64,000 nucleotides of DNA from Muscardinus avellanarius (Eukaryota; Chordata; Mammalia; Rodentia; Gliridae). A program made the position numbers and the translations under genes. The number at the start of each line of letters is the position of its first letter. The stretch's first letter is position 1. Of this stretch, positions 23,024 to 34,074 are shown one piece after another. The notes beneath the pieces were generated by a model. That model was not told where the DNA came from, did no database searches, and worked only from the letters and a program-made list of their open reading frames with translations. The stretch is from positions 25,092,292 to 25,156,291 of the forward strand of contig OY726572.1 in the NCBI GenBank assembly GCA_963383645.1, written 5' to 3'.

Positions 23024-23626
23024 GTGATGGCTAATTTGATATGTCAACACAACTGGATCACAGACAGATCAGATGTTTGGTAAATATGATTTTCAGGTGT
23101 GTCTGTGGGGATGTTTGGGAATGAGATTAGCATTTGAATTGGTGGACTTGGTAAAGCAGATTTTCCCTCTAGCATGTCTCTGTGTGTGATGGGGGGGCAT
23201 CCCACAAATTCACTGAGGGCCCAAATTGAACAAAAGATGGAGTTGACACATCAGTCTTTCTCTATCCTCAGACTGGAATTACCCCAGTGGTTCCTTTGGT
23301 TCTCAGGCACCCAACTGAGTTTTCATAATTTTCTGGAGCTCTGGCTTGCAGATGACATATCCTGGGCCCCCATAATCATGTGAGCCAATGCTTCACAATA
23401 AGTCTTTCCTAGTAAACATGTCAACAGGACATATTATTAAAATGAATATGTAAATATATAAGTAGGGTATATATGTTAGGATATATATATATAAGGACAT
23501 ATTATCAATATACTTATCAATAAATTTACTGATAGTAAATAAGTAAAATTTATATCGTGCATATATATGTTTCAGTAGAATATGTTTTATTGGCTCTGTG
23601 TCTTGGAGAACCCCAAATAATACAGA
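23024..23626 (+). mobile_element. LTR-like remnant with AT-rich expansion
   Basis: Begins 'tgtgatggctaatttgatat', includes 'gagattagcatttgaattgg', 'ccataatcatgtgagccaat' and 'tggagaaccccaaataatac', and ends in ACA. The order and TG...CA ends fit an old solo LTR. An AT-rich stretch at 23440-23560 seems to be a later expansion. Confidence 0.55.
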
Positions 23627-24427
23627 AGCCATTGGCAATAATCAATCCAAGTAATCTTAGGATTGAGGCCCTTTCTTTAGGCAAAGTTTGGGGTGATAAG
23701 GAATCACAAATGCAGGAGCTGCTGGGATCTTAGAGATCAGCCTCTCTGAAGTGCCACCACACTTGCCACTGACCCCTGTGTCTCTCCCATTGTAACAGCA
23801 TCTGTATCTCCCTGCACTGTCTTCCAAGGCACTCATGACTTTCCATACCACGTGCTGCTCTGCATGAGAGATGTGTTTAGCATTTTACCTTTGGCCCTTT
23901 TGGATGGTAGCCAGACTTTAGACTTGGATAGGTTGCAATGTACTCCCTTTTCTATTTCTTTGAAGGGGCTTTGAGAGATTGGCATCAAAGTTCTTTGGCT
24001 CAATGGAAATTGGCCACTGGTAGTCACATCTGTCACCTTCTGTAACCTGTGTCCTGACGAGAAATCCTCACAACCTACCCTTCACCCATATCCCCACTTT
24101 TCCACCTTGACCTTTTCTGAAGAACAAATTTTGGTCCCAGGTGAACCATTTCTAGTGAGCAATCCCTTCTGAAACTTTTCTGGCTACGTAAAGATGGACA
24201 CCATTGCCTGGATGGGCAGGGTTTTGCCCTGGGATGGCCATCGACTGGATCCACAATGGGACTGTATGATGAGCTTGGGCACTCATTAAACAATATGATT
24301 TGAGCACACAGCTCATTTTTCAGTTGAGAAGTGAAATGTTTTTCACTATAAAATGAGGACAAAGATGAAATTTCAATTCCTCAATCTGACACACATTGAT
24401 TACTTTTGTGAAAATCCACCATCTACA

Positions 24428-24625
24428 ATGTGCTGTCCAATATGGTAGCCATAAGTTATAGGTGTCTAGATTTAAACGAATTTAAATTAAATTAAATTAA
24501 AACTTTAATCCCTCAGGCACATCAGCTACATTTCAAGTACTCAATAGCCACTTGTGACTAATGGCTATAGCATTAACCATGTAGAAAGAACATCTCTATC
24601 ATCTCAGAAAGCTCTCTAGGACAGG
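24428..24625 (-). mobile_element. MER5A-type hAT-Charlie remnant
   Basis: 'gctgtccaatatggtagcc', the AT-rich centre 'aatttaaattaaattaaat', then 'tttcaagtactcaatagcc'. Non-autonomous. Confidence 0.75.
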
Positions 24626-24649
24626 CTGATCTACTAGTAAGGATAATAA

Positions 24650-24780
24650 TATTATCTGCCTTAAAAGATTGTGAAGGTAATTAAATGAAACATTGCACAT
24701 AAAGTGCTTAGCATAATACCTAACACATGTACACAGTTGATAAATGGAATTTGTTATTGTTATTATCCATGAAATAAAAG
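24650..24780 (+). repeat. MIR SINE remnant
   Basis: 'taaatgaaacattgcacat' then 'aagtgcttagcataatacc' is the 3' part of MIR. Confidence 0.5.
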
Positions 24781-25618
24781 TTCTCCTAAAAGAAGGCCAC
24801 TGAAAGTATAGAGAAATATTACACAGATACCCCATGTATCATAGTAATTCTTAGTATTGCCTCTTGCTGAGACCAGAGGTTACAGGAAGCATTAAGATCA
24901 AGGGGTTGTAGAGTCCCCTCACCTCAAGGTCCCAGGCTTTTGCAGAACCTGACTGAGGGAGGAGTGGCGGAAATTCCTTAAACAGGGAGGAACAGAATGA
25001 AGCAGGTTTGAAGGAACTTCTGCTTCATAGTTTGAGCTGCAACGTAGATTAGGTTAATATTTAGAAGGAGGGAAGACAAGAGGAAGAGAAAGAAAATGGT
25101 AGATAAAGAAAATGAGAAAGGGAGGAGGGGAGAAAGAAAGAGATAAGTATGAGACACAAAACTTTTCTGCATCAGGCATAGAAAGCTGAGCCTGGTTTTC
25201 TTGCCCCGACTGTCAGGTTATTGTTGATTCCATGGAGCCAGGATGAATAGTCAAGGTAAATGATGTCCATGGTGGTTAGAAGTTTCTTGGATTATGGGGC
25301 TCTCTACTGTCTAGAAAAGAACAGAATGTGGAGATGAGCTAAGGAAGCTGGGTGCCTCCTCAGCCACAGAGGGTTGAAGTTTAAGAAACACTAACCAGAC
25401 TTCTAGACAGAAACTAAGCAATCTGTAGGGCTGAGAGGCAACCTTCTAAAAGTGCTGATAAAGTAAAGTAGAGAAAGGGGGCCAGGGAGGGATGAGGGGA
25501 GAAAAGAGGAGGTATCGAATAAAACTGACTCAAATTGTTATGTGTGTGTACAAATATATAATAATGAATAACACTAGTATGTATAATCATAATGCACCAA
25601 TTAAAAATGCAGTGAAGC

Positions 25619-25848
25619 AGCCATGTGTAGTGGTGCAGGCTTGTAATCCCAGTACTTGGGAGGCTGAGACAGGAAGATCATAAAGCCAGCCTCAGCAACT
25701 TAGTGAGGCTTTCACCAATTTAGTGAGACTTTCTTTCCAAATTAAAAAAAAATAATAATAATAAGTCTGGTGGTGTAACCCAGAGGTAGAAGGATCCTTG
25801 GTTCCATCCCAACTACCACACACACACAAAATAAATAAATAAATAAAA
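25619..25848 (+). mobile_element. Composite SINE, intermediate type
   Basis: 'agccatgtgtagtggtgcag', 'agcctcagcaacttagtgag', 'ctttccaaattaaaaaaaa' and 'tggttccatcccaactacc', with an (AAAT)n tail. Confidence 0.88.
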
Positions 25849-26089
25849 ATTTAAAATGTAGTGACAGAATGCAAAACACGAGAAGAAAGGCATTTTTCAC
25901 ACTCCCTACCGGCATCTCCTCAGCCACCGTGATGGTTTCCTCTGTCCCACATTTCTCCTTGGAAATGTGCTGAGACTGACTGAGGGCTGAGCTGAGATGC
26001 CTGGACCATGAAAACTCAAGAATGCTGGAGGACAGCCCTGAGGCTGCCATCCAATGGCATCCCTTCTAATTCGTCACAGCAACCATAGC

Positions 26090-26270
26090 TAGCTAGTATT
26101 TAGTAAGTACTCACAATGTGCTAGACACTGTTCTAAGAATTGTACCCATTTATTTCTTAAAATAATCATGTGAGGTACAGGTACTATTTTTATCCCCATT
26201 ATTTTTCACCTACAAAGTGGAAATAACAGCAGGACATAAAAACAGAGAGCTATTTTACAGAGAGATTGAT
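26090..26270 (-). repeat. MIR SINE remnant
   Basis: 'tcacaatgtgctagacactg' and 'atcatgtgaggtacaggtac' match reverse MIR. Confidence 0.5.
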
Positions 26271-26443
26271 TCTTGGCTACCCACACAAGATAGGAGATTT
26301 TAATGGCACATAAATATTTAATAGTGGCTAGCAAGAGCCCAGAATAGGACGTCTGCTTATGATGAGGCCTTATAGGGACAAGATAATGTGGCATCAGGAG
26401 TTCAGGCCTTGGGGCCAGACTCCAGGGTTCAAATCCCAGCTCT

Positions 26444-26621
26444 AGCCAGGCGTGGTGGTGCACACTTGCAAACCCCACACTTGGGAGGTGGAGACAGGAG
26501 GATCGTGCAGGTTTGAAGCCAGCCGTGCTGGCTTAAGAGACCCTGTTTCCAAATAAAAAGTATAAAATAGGTCTGGGAGTATAGCCCAGAGGTAGAAGGG
26601 CTTCCAGGAACCCAAATACTA
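26444..26621 (+). mobile_element. Composite SINE (type II)
   Basis: 'agccaggcgtggtggtgcac', 'gccgtgctggcttaagagac' and 'gggcttccaggaacccaaat'; the tail is replaced by (CA)n. Confidence 0.92.

Positions 26622-26667
<46 letters not shown>
26622..26667. repeat. (CA)n microsatellite
   Basis: About 23 CA units at the SINE 3' end. Confidence 0.97.
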
Positions 26668-26668
<1 letters not shown>

Positions 26669-26929
26669 AGTAAAAAACCCCAGCTCTACCACTGTCTAGA
26701 TGTGTGACTCTGGGAAAGTAATTAGAGGGATGAGGACATTGGCTTTCTCTCCTGCCATTCTACTTGGAAAGATGTCAACCCACGCTTTCTCCACTGCACA
26801 CTTGAGCCTGAAACACACACCATGCACTGTAGATCACCATTCATTCATCAGCTCTCTCCTCATTCATTGATCCAGATCATCACAATACCCTGTTAGGCAC
26901 TCAAGTCCATGTGAGGAAACGTGTAGCTT

Positions 26930-27040
26930 ATGGGGTCAGGAGCCTTAGTTTAAATCCTGGGTCCATCCCTCCATAACGGTGTCATTTTGGCTAAGTCATA
27001 TCACATGTCTGAATTTTAGTTTTCTGTTATATAAATTTAA
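26930..27040 (+). repeat. MIR SINE remnant
   Basis: 'agtttaaatcctgggtccat' and 'ggctaagtcatatcacatgt' match the MIR core. Confidence 0.5.
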
Positions 27041-28661
27041 AAAACAAAGGCTACAAAGAAGCAAAAAGCAGGTGAAGAGTTCCGGAAAGTACTAAACAAA
27101 TGTAAGTACAGCCAATTGTAAAAAGAAGCACAGAGAAATACGATATTTAAAAAAATGTTGGAATAAAAAATGACCCCCTCCTAGAATTCATGGATTTGGG
27201 GATAAGGAGAGTAGTGAAGGAAATATACAGATGACCCCTCCTTGCCTCTCTTTTGGGTTCCTGGTGTGATTCTGTAACATTATTTTAATTCTTTGCCTCA
27301 GTTTCTCCTTGTTCCCCAAAGACACCACAAGTTGACATGTTGCTAGAATAGATAAGAAATTCACAACCTTTTAAAAATAAAAATGTTATAAGTTCCCCAA
27401 TACTTTAAATATGGTGTCACATCTATTGCTCAGCACCTTGTGAAGAAAAAGTTAAAATAACCACCACTTGCTAAAAGAATTGCAACAACTCGAAATAACA
27501 AAGGGAAAAAAAGTGATCCTCCAGAATATCTTTACAAAGAGTTCTCTACCTTTGTTCTTCTGAAGAGATGAAGACCAGAGAAGAGAGTCACTGGCCCCCA
27601 CCTGATCTCCTCTCATCGTTCCTTCCCCAGAGATACAAATGTGTCCTATTGTAAACAAGAGGTGTCACCTCCTGATCTCAGGAAGTCTTGAGTTGTCTTT
27701 CCTATTATACTGAACTAACTATCCACAGACCAGACAGATACTTCTGGGGATCAGGGGGTCTCACAGCCTTTTACTAAACACCATCAGAAGACACCTTTTC
27801 TGTATAATATGATCCAGCTTTCTTGAAAGTGTTCAGTAGAGATCTTGACGTCCAATCAGTGTTCAGTATCCACTGTTGGTAGTAACATCATTTGCTTACT
27901 AAACTTTATATGAGTCTTCCTTGTCCTGTGTTCTCATGAACAGGAGGTTGGGGCATCAGAATCCTCGCTGCGACTCCTTTGCATCGGTAGCAGTTCTCAT
28001 GAATTGTGAAAAATTTGAGTCTGCTGAGAAATTCCCTGTGGAGTTTCATGCTCTTATAAAATTGAGACAATTCTAGAAAAACCACCAGGGCTCTGCAAGG
28101 TGGAGCTAGTGGCCATTTGCTGAGGTCGCCAAGTCAGGGTGGTTTGAATGCTGCCCTGAAACAGCTCCCTAATTTCACAGTGGATGTCTGAGGTTCTTTT
28201 ACAGGTGATCAAGCCTTTACAAGATTGAGAGCGTGAATATAAAAAAGAGAGGCCGGGAAATTATTTAAATTCATCCTATAGAATAAATGTCATGATATAT
28301 TCCCTTTGAGTAAATTCTAATAGGGAAGGAGAAAAGAATATAAAGACACTGACAACCGAAGATAAGAAAGGATGACAGACTGAGAGATGAGCTCAATTAT
28401 GGAGGAGGGAGAGACCCTAAAGACCAACTACCATAGCCCTCATACCTATGGCTTCCCATTTCCCCAGTGAGAGAGCCAAGGCATGGTAATTGAGTGGTGT
28501 ACTGGGTGTTAGAACTGGATTAAATCCAAGGATCTGGGTATGCTCCTGGCATAGGGTCTTCCTGTCCCACTGTGAAAATCAAGTCTCAGGCCCTTCCACT
28601 GTTCACTGGGAGGTACCATGGCAGGCAGCCCGAGGGCCCCAGAGCTGGAGTGCTGGCTCAC

Positions 28662-28893
28662 CTGTGGCCGCTTCCACTCCAGCACAGTGAGGCTTTTACC
28701 CTGGAGGAGCTTCTGGCCTATGGAAGACACATCAGCAGGGAATGTCTCATCCTTGAATAGCTGGCCCCTGCTTAGGCAATGATCCCGCAAGGAGTCAAAG
28801 TCTTGACCCTTGAACTTGATGATTGAGGTCTCTGCCGGGGGTTCTGGATTATGCGCCATGACTCTCCTGAGAAGACTTCCAAGGCTTTCCTTT
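28662..28893 (-). CDS. CAPN13: CAPN13 coding exon 1 (start codon, residues 1-66)
   Basis: The ATG occupies 28859-28857. It has G at -3 and G at +4, a strong Kozak context. The exon encodes 66 residues, beginning [12 protein letters not shown] and ending EWKRPQ, and stops at a phase-0 donor (CACAG|gtgagc). This is the calpain N-terminal lead-in before the protease core, with the family's 'FKDETFPA' and 'SSIGQKLLQ' segments. A pyrimidine-rich tract ending ttcttcccag (acceptor AG at 28895-28894) precedes 34 nt of 5' UTR (28893-28860). This exon is therefore internal, and transcription starts further right. Reading further upstream in frame enters intron, so a longer N-terminus is not supported. 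The next coding exon is about 10.2 kb away. Confidence 0.9.
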
Positions 28894-30480
28894 CTGGGAA
28901 GAAAAAGGGATACGTTTAGGGGTGAGCAGTCGAGTCCTTGCACGATCAGATACGAGTCCCAAAAGGATACTCTGATGTCCTCACATCCATGCTATGCTTG
29001 GTGACACAGCTGGTGGGTGGGTGGGTGAACCTGAGATAAAATTCAGTATCCTCATTTCCACTTCAGCATTCAATCCATTGTGTCAAATGGGCTCTCGGTG
29101 TGTTCTTTTGTGCAGGAGAGGCTGCTGGGGCATTTGAACATTTAATGAACATTTATTGAGCACCGACCTTGTGCCAGGCACTCTTCCAAATACTAGCAAT
29201 CCAAAGATAAATGCAACATGATATTCATCCCCTAGGGGCTCATTATCAAGTGGGAAAGATGGATTAGACATTTCAACAACCAGCTATCACTCCACAGAAA
29301 TTGTTCAATTAAAAATGTGTACATGGTCCTATGGACATAAAGAGAAAGGGCTATGAGCCACCACAGACAGTCCGGGATGATTCTCCCACAGGAAGTGACG
29401 TGTGAATTGGAAAACGTAGGAAGAAGATTTTTCCAAGTAGAAAACTGGTGGGTAGATTTTTTTAAAAATTGTCTGCAGATGCAAGTGGGTTAAAACCTAG
29501 GCGTTGGATTGGTGAGATCATGAGGTGTGGAGGGAATAGGAAGAATTGGAGGAGTTCATCATGGGATGGAGGCTAGGCTTAGTAAGTGTTGAAAGATATG
29601 GCCAGAAAGGCAGGTGGGAGGGATGAGTTGAAATTTTTTATACCTTGCAAGCACTGCAGGGCCATTGAAGAGATGGGACATGGTCAGACCCATAGAAAGG
29701 CTGGAGCTTCTGGGAGCAAGTTGGGGAATGGCTAGAGACTGGAGGCAGGGAGGAGGCTGCTGCGTCTGTCCATGGGAGAGCCAGTGGGGAGCATCGTTGG
29801 AGAAGATGGAAGGGAGGCAGATTCCAGCATCATTTTAGAGGTTGAGCCAATAGAATTCAATGATGAATTAAATAAAGGGGTCAGGGAAAAGAAAAAGCTG
29901 TAGATGGAATGATCACATGGGTTTGTGGTTTGCTTTCTGTTTTCACTACCTACCTACTGGCTCTACAATACTGAACTAGTAGTCAAGCATCTATCTGTAT
30001 GAATTGTACCAATCTCAGAGGGCTTGTTTTGATATTAAATGAGGTTGGACCTAACAAATCAAGGAAAGTGGCTAGCATATGGTTGGCCTTCAATAAATGC
30101 TAATGTCTAGTTTCCCTAAAGAGATGTCAAGGAAGACAGCCATGCCATATTTGGGCAGCCATGGGAGGCAACAGATGCCATTTACCAAAATATGCAACAG
30201 ATTCTCTGCCCGTGAATTTGGCCTGGATCTGAATCCCAAATCCACTTTATTTACTGTGGGATTTGACTTAAAAGAAGCAAACCTCCTCAGGCCTTCAAGT
30301 AGTCCTTCTGAAGCTTCTTTGACCAGGGAGGGTCTGCTTAGATGACACAAAAGACCTTTAGGTCCAAGTGTCCCTCCCCAGCCCCTGCCATTGCTACATT
30401 ATAGTGCAAAAGGAATCAAGTGATAAAGAGAGAAAAACACAAATAAATAACTTATAAGAAATGAACATGAACTTATAATT
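28894..30480. other. 5' intron or upstream flank of CAPN13, proximal part
   Basis: No exon recognised. A possible L2/MIR scrap lies at 29140-29230 ('gtgccaggcactcttccaa') and a MIR 3' end at 30010-30110. The rest looks single copy. Confidence 0.5.
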
Positions 30481-30712
30481 AAAATCTTGAATGCTAGCCG
30501 GGCATGGTGGCGCACGCTTGTAATCCCCGCGCTTGGGAGGTGGAGACAGGAGTATCGTACAGGTTCGAAGCCAGCCGCGCTGGCTTAAGAGACCCTGTTT
30601 TAAAAATAAAATAGGTCTGGGAGTGTAGCCTGGAGGTAGAAGGGTTTCTAGGGACCCCAGTACCACCAAGAAAAAAAAAAAAGAAAAAGAAAAGAAAAAT
30701 CTTGAATGCTAG
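30481..30712 (+). mobile_element. Composite SINE (type II) with perfect 17-bp target duplication
   Basis: Body 30498-30695. The duplication 'aaaatcttgaatgctag' lies at 30481-30497 and 30696-30712, identical. The 7SL half holds an exact pol III B-box-like 'ggttcgaagcc' at 30562-30572. The ID half is the altered form ('gggtttctagggaccccag'). A young insertion. Confidence 0.95.
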
Positions 30713-31371
30713 AAAAACACATGCAAACTTACAATAACTTAGTAATTATCATGAAGTTACCTTATAACAGTATGTGGCAAATTGCTTATACGACAAACTC
30801 AAAGGCAGAATGTCATTGACTAAGTGTCATTGTACAAGCACATTTGGAGAAAATAGTACATATAACTGTCTTCCAAAACAAGATATGAATAATTTACAGT
30901 TGACACTACAAGATTAGTGTTTTTACTGATCAAAACCAGTTGAATATAGTCATATTCATGTGGCTTACCCTAAGGTTAAAAGTGGTTAAATATGGGAAGT
31001 TTCACTTGGTTCTTACAAAATATGATAGATGTATTTCTTCTACCTAATTCTTGGAAAGGAACAGATCGAAAATTCACGATGCTTCACCACCGCTCATGAT
31101 GGGGTTATGCGGAGAGCCCCAAACAAATTAAATAAATAGTGGTAAAGCTAAAATAACAGCAAGCCATCATTTGGGAGCAAGAAAACAGTGCTAGAAATTT
31201 CTTGTCAATTCAAGAGAAAGGGAATGACACCTGGTAATGAAGAGTTGGGAAAATTGTGGGTTTAATACATCTCTGCAAGCTCAGCGACGGGGAAGCCAAC
31301 CCAGCACAGCCAAGCCCACTGTCTCTCCGTCGGATATTGAATTACAGAGTGTGATAAACTCCAGCAATGAG

Positions 31372-31381
31372 CTATTTTTAG
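31372..31381 (+). promoter_or_regulatory. MEF2-type consensus motif
   Basis: 'ctatttttag' is an exact YTA(A/T)4TAR match in a repeat-free block. Sequence match only; the function is not shown. Confidence 0.3.
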
Positions 31382-31604
31382 TTTATGAAAACCAAATCAA
31401 GGTTACCTTTAATAACACAATTACAGGATTGCCGGTAAGCAGCCCTAATCCTATGTAAACATGAAAGTCTAAAGAATTTTGCTTCATTTCCCTATTGGGA
31501 TGGTACAAAGGCTTTTCACATGGGGCTCAGTTCCCAGACCATCTTAGGGGGTATGCGCTGCCCACTAACGGGAAGTGGGTGGGTCAGACTTCAGGAATTC
31601 TAAG

Positions 31605-31745
31605 ATTTGCTTTCCTCATTTGTCAAATGGAGATGCTATAATAGTGCACACATAATAGGGTTGTCATGAGACTCGAACGCAATCATGCTTGTAGAATGCT
31701 TAGCACAGTGGCTGGTAAATAGAAGGCAGTCGATACAAGATGGTC
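31605..31745 (+). repeat. MIR SINE remnant
   Basis: 'catttgtcaaatggagatgc', 'ggttgtcatgagactcgaac' and 'gcttagcacagtggctgg' match MIR. Confidence 0.65.
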
Positions 31746-32051
31746 GTTAGTACAATGATCATTGTCATTTTGAGCATGGAGGGACGTAGACACCCTCTAG
31801 GAAAAGGACTTGCCCATAGTTGAGGGCAGGCTGGGTTCACAGGGGCCTGCAGGGCGAGGGCAGGTGGGTGATCACGCTACATTCTCCATTCTCCTCTCTT
31901 CTGTGCTGCCCCAGCTGCAGCTGGAAGGCAAGGGGTCTGAGGGCAGGTAGCAGGCAGGGGCGGCCGCTGGAGGAGAGAGACTGCTCTGCAGGGAGAATCT
32001 TGATGAGGAACAGAGAAGGCAAGCAGGTAGAGAGGCTTGCTCAGCATCCTC

Positions 32052-32052
<1 letters not shown>

Positions 32053-32100
<48 letters not shown>
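32053..32100. repeat. (AC)n microsatellite
   Basis: About 24 units; not attached to a recognisable SINE. Confidence 0.97.
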
Positions 32101-32103
<3 letters not shown>

Positions 32104-32633
32104 TTCCTATCTACCAGAGTCTCTTCCTTTCTCCCTGAATTGCTCATGGCTTAGCCCGTCTGCTCACGTTCTCAAGTAGGATATGCTGAACTTAATATTT
32201 GACTTTTGTGTGCCCTAGAAAACAACAACAACCAATTTTCCTGCTTGCCACGTTGGAGAGGGCTCTCTTCACTCCCCTCCTTGTCTACACAAGAGAGGAT
32301 TCTGCTGCCTTGATTTAAGAAAGAAAAAAAAAAAAAAGGAAGAGTGACAAAAGGCCTTGCCTGATACTCAGGTTAAAATCTGTCTTGCCGTAGGGGCTCT
32401 CTTGGGGCCAGCAGGAAAAATGGTACAGGAAGAGCCAGGAAAATGGCAAAGAGAGATGGTACAGCCTTCCTCCAGTGAGCTAATCTTGTGAATTAATGAG
32501 TCAAACTTCCGAAGCAGGCTGAGGCAGGCAGGAAGGAAGGCTGGGGGCTGTGAGACCCCTAGTGCTCGCTTCAGTATCTGTGAAACAAGCTGAGTCCAGG
32601 CCTCCCCTGAGTCCTCTGCTGGATGGGGTTGTC

Positions 32634-32950
32634 TCAGTCAGCTTGGGCTGCATAACAAATACCACAGACTGGGTGCTTCACTAGCAGAATTTATGGTAGA
32701 GAGAGAAAGGAAGAGAGGAAGAGAGAGGGAGAGGAAAGAAGGAAGGGAAGAAGGAAGGAAAGAGGAAACAGAAGAGAAACTCTCCCTTTCTTACTCTTGC
32801 ATAGGGCCACAATCTTAGCAGATTTGGCCTGACTATTGTGACCTCTTTAACCTTAACCACTTCCCAAGGACCCTCTCCCTAGACATGGTCACTCTGGGGA
32901 CTAGAACCTCATATGAATTTGGGGTGAACATGGTTCAGGCACAGCAGTGA
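32634..32950 (+). repeat. Old interspersed repeat with GA-rich insertion
   Basis: 'cagcttgggctgcataacaa' and 'ccacagactgggtgcttcac' start it, with 'ggtgaacatggttcaggcac' at the end. A GGAA/GAGA-rich block (32697-32780) interrupts it. It shares its layout with 56658-57195. Family not named. Confidence 0.5.
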
Positions 32951-33251
32951 TTAATCACAGGCTGATACCACTCTCCTGGCCGTGGCTGCCTGTTCCAGGA
33001 AGTATACAGATCACAGGGAATGAGGGGATACTAATTAGGACCTCAGGGCTTAGGTGAAGGATTCCAATGAACACCAGGAAAAATGGCGGAGCAGCACCTA
33101 ACAGAGCTTAGTGTACAAACATTATTTGTGTTAATGGAGAAATGATGAGGGCTCCTTAATGGTAGAATCATCTTAGTTACTTCCTGAAGAAATATGAGAA
33201 CATGAATAAATCTCAAAAGTCATTCTACTGAATGAAAAAAGAAATCCACTC

Positions 33252-33585
33252 ATCCCGGGCATGGTGATGCATGCTTGTAATCCCACTGCTTGGGAGGCTG
33301 AGACAGGAGGATCACACAGGTTTGAAGCCAGTCTCAGCTACGTGGTGAGGCTCTCAGCAACTTAGTAAGACCCTGTTTCCAAATAAAGTATAAAATAGGT
33401 TTAGGAGTATAGCCCAGAGGTAGAAAAGCCCCTGGGTTCCACCCCCAGCACCAAAAATATAAATAAATAAAAATAAAAAGAATAAAAAATAGGGCAGGGG
33501 GTATAGGTCAGAGGTCGAATGCCCCGAGTTCCATCCCCAGACACACACAAAAAAGAATAAATAAAAATAAAGTACCTACTGTATG
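33252..33585 (+). mobile_element. Composite SINE with two ID modules (trimeric)
   Basis: 7SL half, then an ID-like module at about 33398-33450 ('tatagcccagaggtagaaaa'), a second A-rich linker ('aaaaagaataaaaaatag'), then a further ID module at 33491-33540 ('ggtcagaggtcgaatgcc'). Confidence 0.85.
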
Positions 33586-33598
33586 ATTTCATTTATAT

Positions 33599-33820
33599 AA
33601 AATGCTAGAAATGCAGCCGGGCGTGGTGGCACACGCTTGTAATCCCCGTACTTGGGAGGCGGAGACAGGAGGATCATGCTGGTTTAGAGCCAGCCCCACT
33701 GTCTTAAGAGACCCTGTTTCCAAATAAAAACATAAAAAAATAGGTCTGGGAGTGTAGCCCGGAGGAAGAAGGGCTTCCAGGAACCCCAGTACCACAAAAA
33801 AAAAAAATGCTAGAAATGCA
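33599..33820 (+). mobile_element. Composite SINE (type II) with perfect 17-bp target duplication
   Basis: Body 33616-33803. 'aaaatgctagaaatgca' lies at 33599-33615 and 33804-33820, identical. The ID half is the altered form 'gggcttccaggaaccccag'. Confidence 0.95.
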
Positions 33821-34074
33821 AACTAATGTCCTGTGACAGGAGTTCAGTGGTTATTTAGAAGTGGGATAGAGAGGTCTTAAAGGGATGGATATTAAAAGGG
33901 GTTACAAACAACTTTTGGAAGGTGATACAAATATTTATTGAGTATGCTGATGATTTCACATATGCATATACTTGCCAAACTTATCAAAGTTTACCCTTTA
34001 AACACGTGCTGTTTTATATGTAAAGTTGTTTAAAAGTAAAGTACTGTATATAGCTTAGACAGTCTTCAGCAGCT

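Larger units (their letters stand above)
26395..26735 (+). repeat. MIR split by a type II SINE
   Basis: The left part 'tccagggttcaaatcccag' and the right part 'tctaccactgtctagatgtg' form one MIR interrupted at 26444-26667. The short target duplication 'cccagctct' stands on both sides. Confidence 0.7.
18450..28661 (-). other. CAPN13 intron between coding exons 1 and 2
   Basis: A 10.2-kb intron. Named elements: nested SINEs (19733-20222, 20392-20753), an old L1 (21190-22310), an LTR-like remnant (23024-23626), MER5A (24428-24625), SINEs (25619, 26444) and MIR pieces. Stretches 18450-19700, 23630-24420, 24790-25600 and 27050-28660 are single-copy-looking, with no element that I can name. Confidence 0.6.
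1..28893 (-). other. CAPN13: Calpain-13 gene, 5' portion (seven exons, runs off left edge)
   Basis: Gene-level entry. Calpains are calcium-dependent cytoplasmic cysteine proteases; CAPN13 is one of the less studied members. Seven exons on the minus strand share GT-AG borders and join in phase: 198 coding nt, then 73, 116, 137, 175, 75 and 86 nt, giving 286 codons plus 2 nt with no internal stop. The assembled protein matches my memory of human calpain-13 at the N-terminus ([16 protein letters not shown]) and around the active-site His (MENGLVS, HAYTVTGAEQ) and Asn ([14 protein letters not shown]). Cys93, His249 and Asn273 are spaced 156 and 24 residues; calpain-1 has 157 and 24. Intron lengths right to left are about 10.2, 1.1, 4.6, 6.7, 0.8 and 3.9 kb. 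The rest of the protease core, the C2-like domain and the penta-EF-hand domain are outside the window. Calpain-14 is less likely because the N-terminal and His-region motifs fit calpain-13. Confidence 0.9.
30713..32630. other. Upstream region, mostly single copy
   Basis: Contains a MEF2-type motif (31372-31381) within a repeat-free stretch at about 31040-31460, a MIR (31605-31745) and a CA microsatellite (32053-32100). No coding exon. Confidence 0.5.
33185..34050 (+). mobile_element. L1M-type 3' end remnant, split by two SINEs
   Basis: 'aacatgaataaatctcaaaa', then after the SINEs 'tactgtatgatttcatttat', 'gttcagtggttatttag' and 'tttatatgtaaagttgttt' follow the order of an old L1 3' untranslated end. 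Confidence 0.55.

Noticed and set aside
28860..28943. Upstream in-frame ATG at 28943 as the CAPN13 start
   Set aside because: It lies upstream of the splice acceptor at 28895-28894, so it is intronic; the ATG at 28859 has the better context and the family N-terminus.
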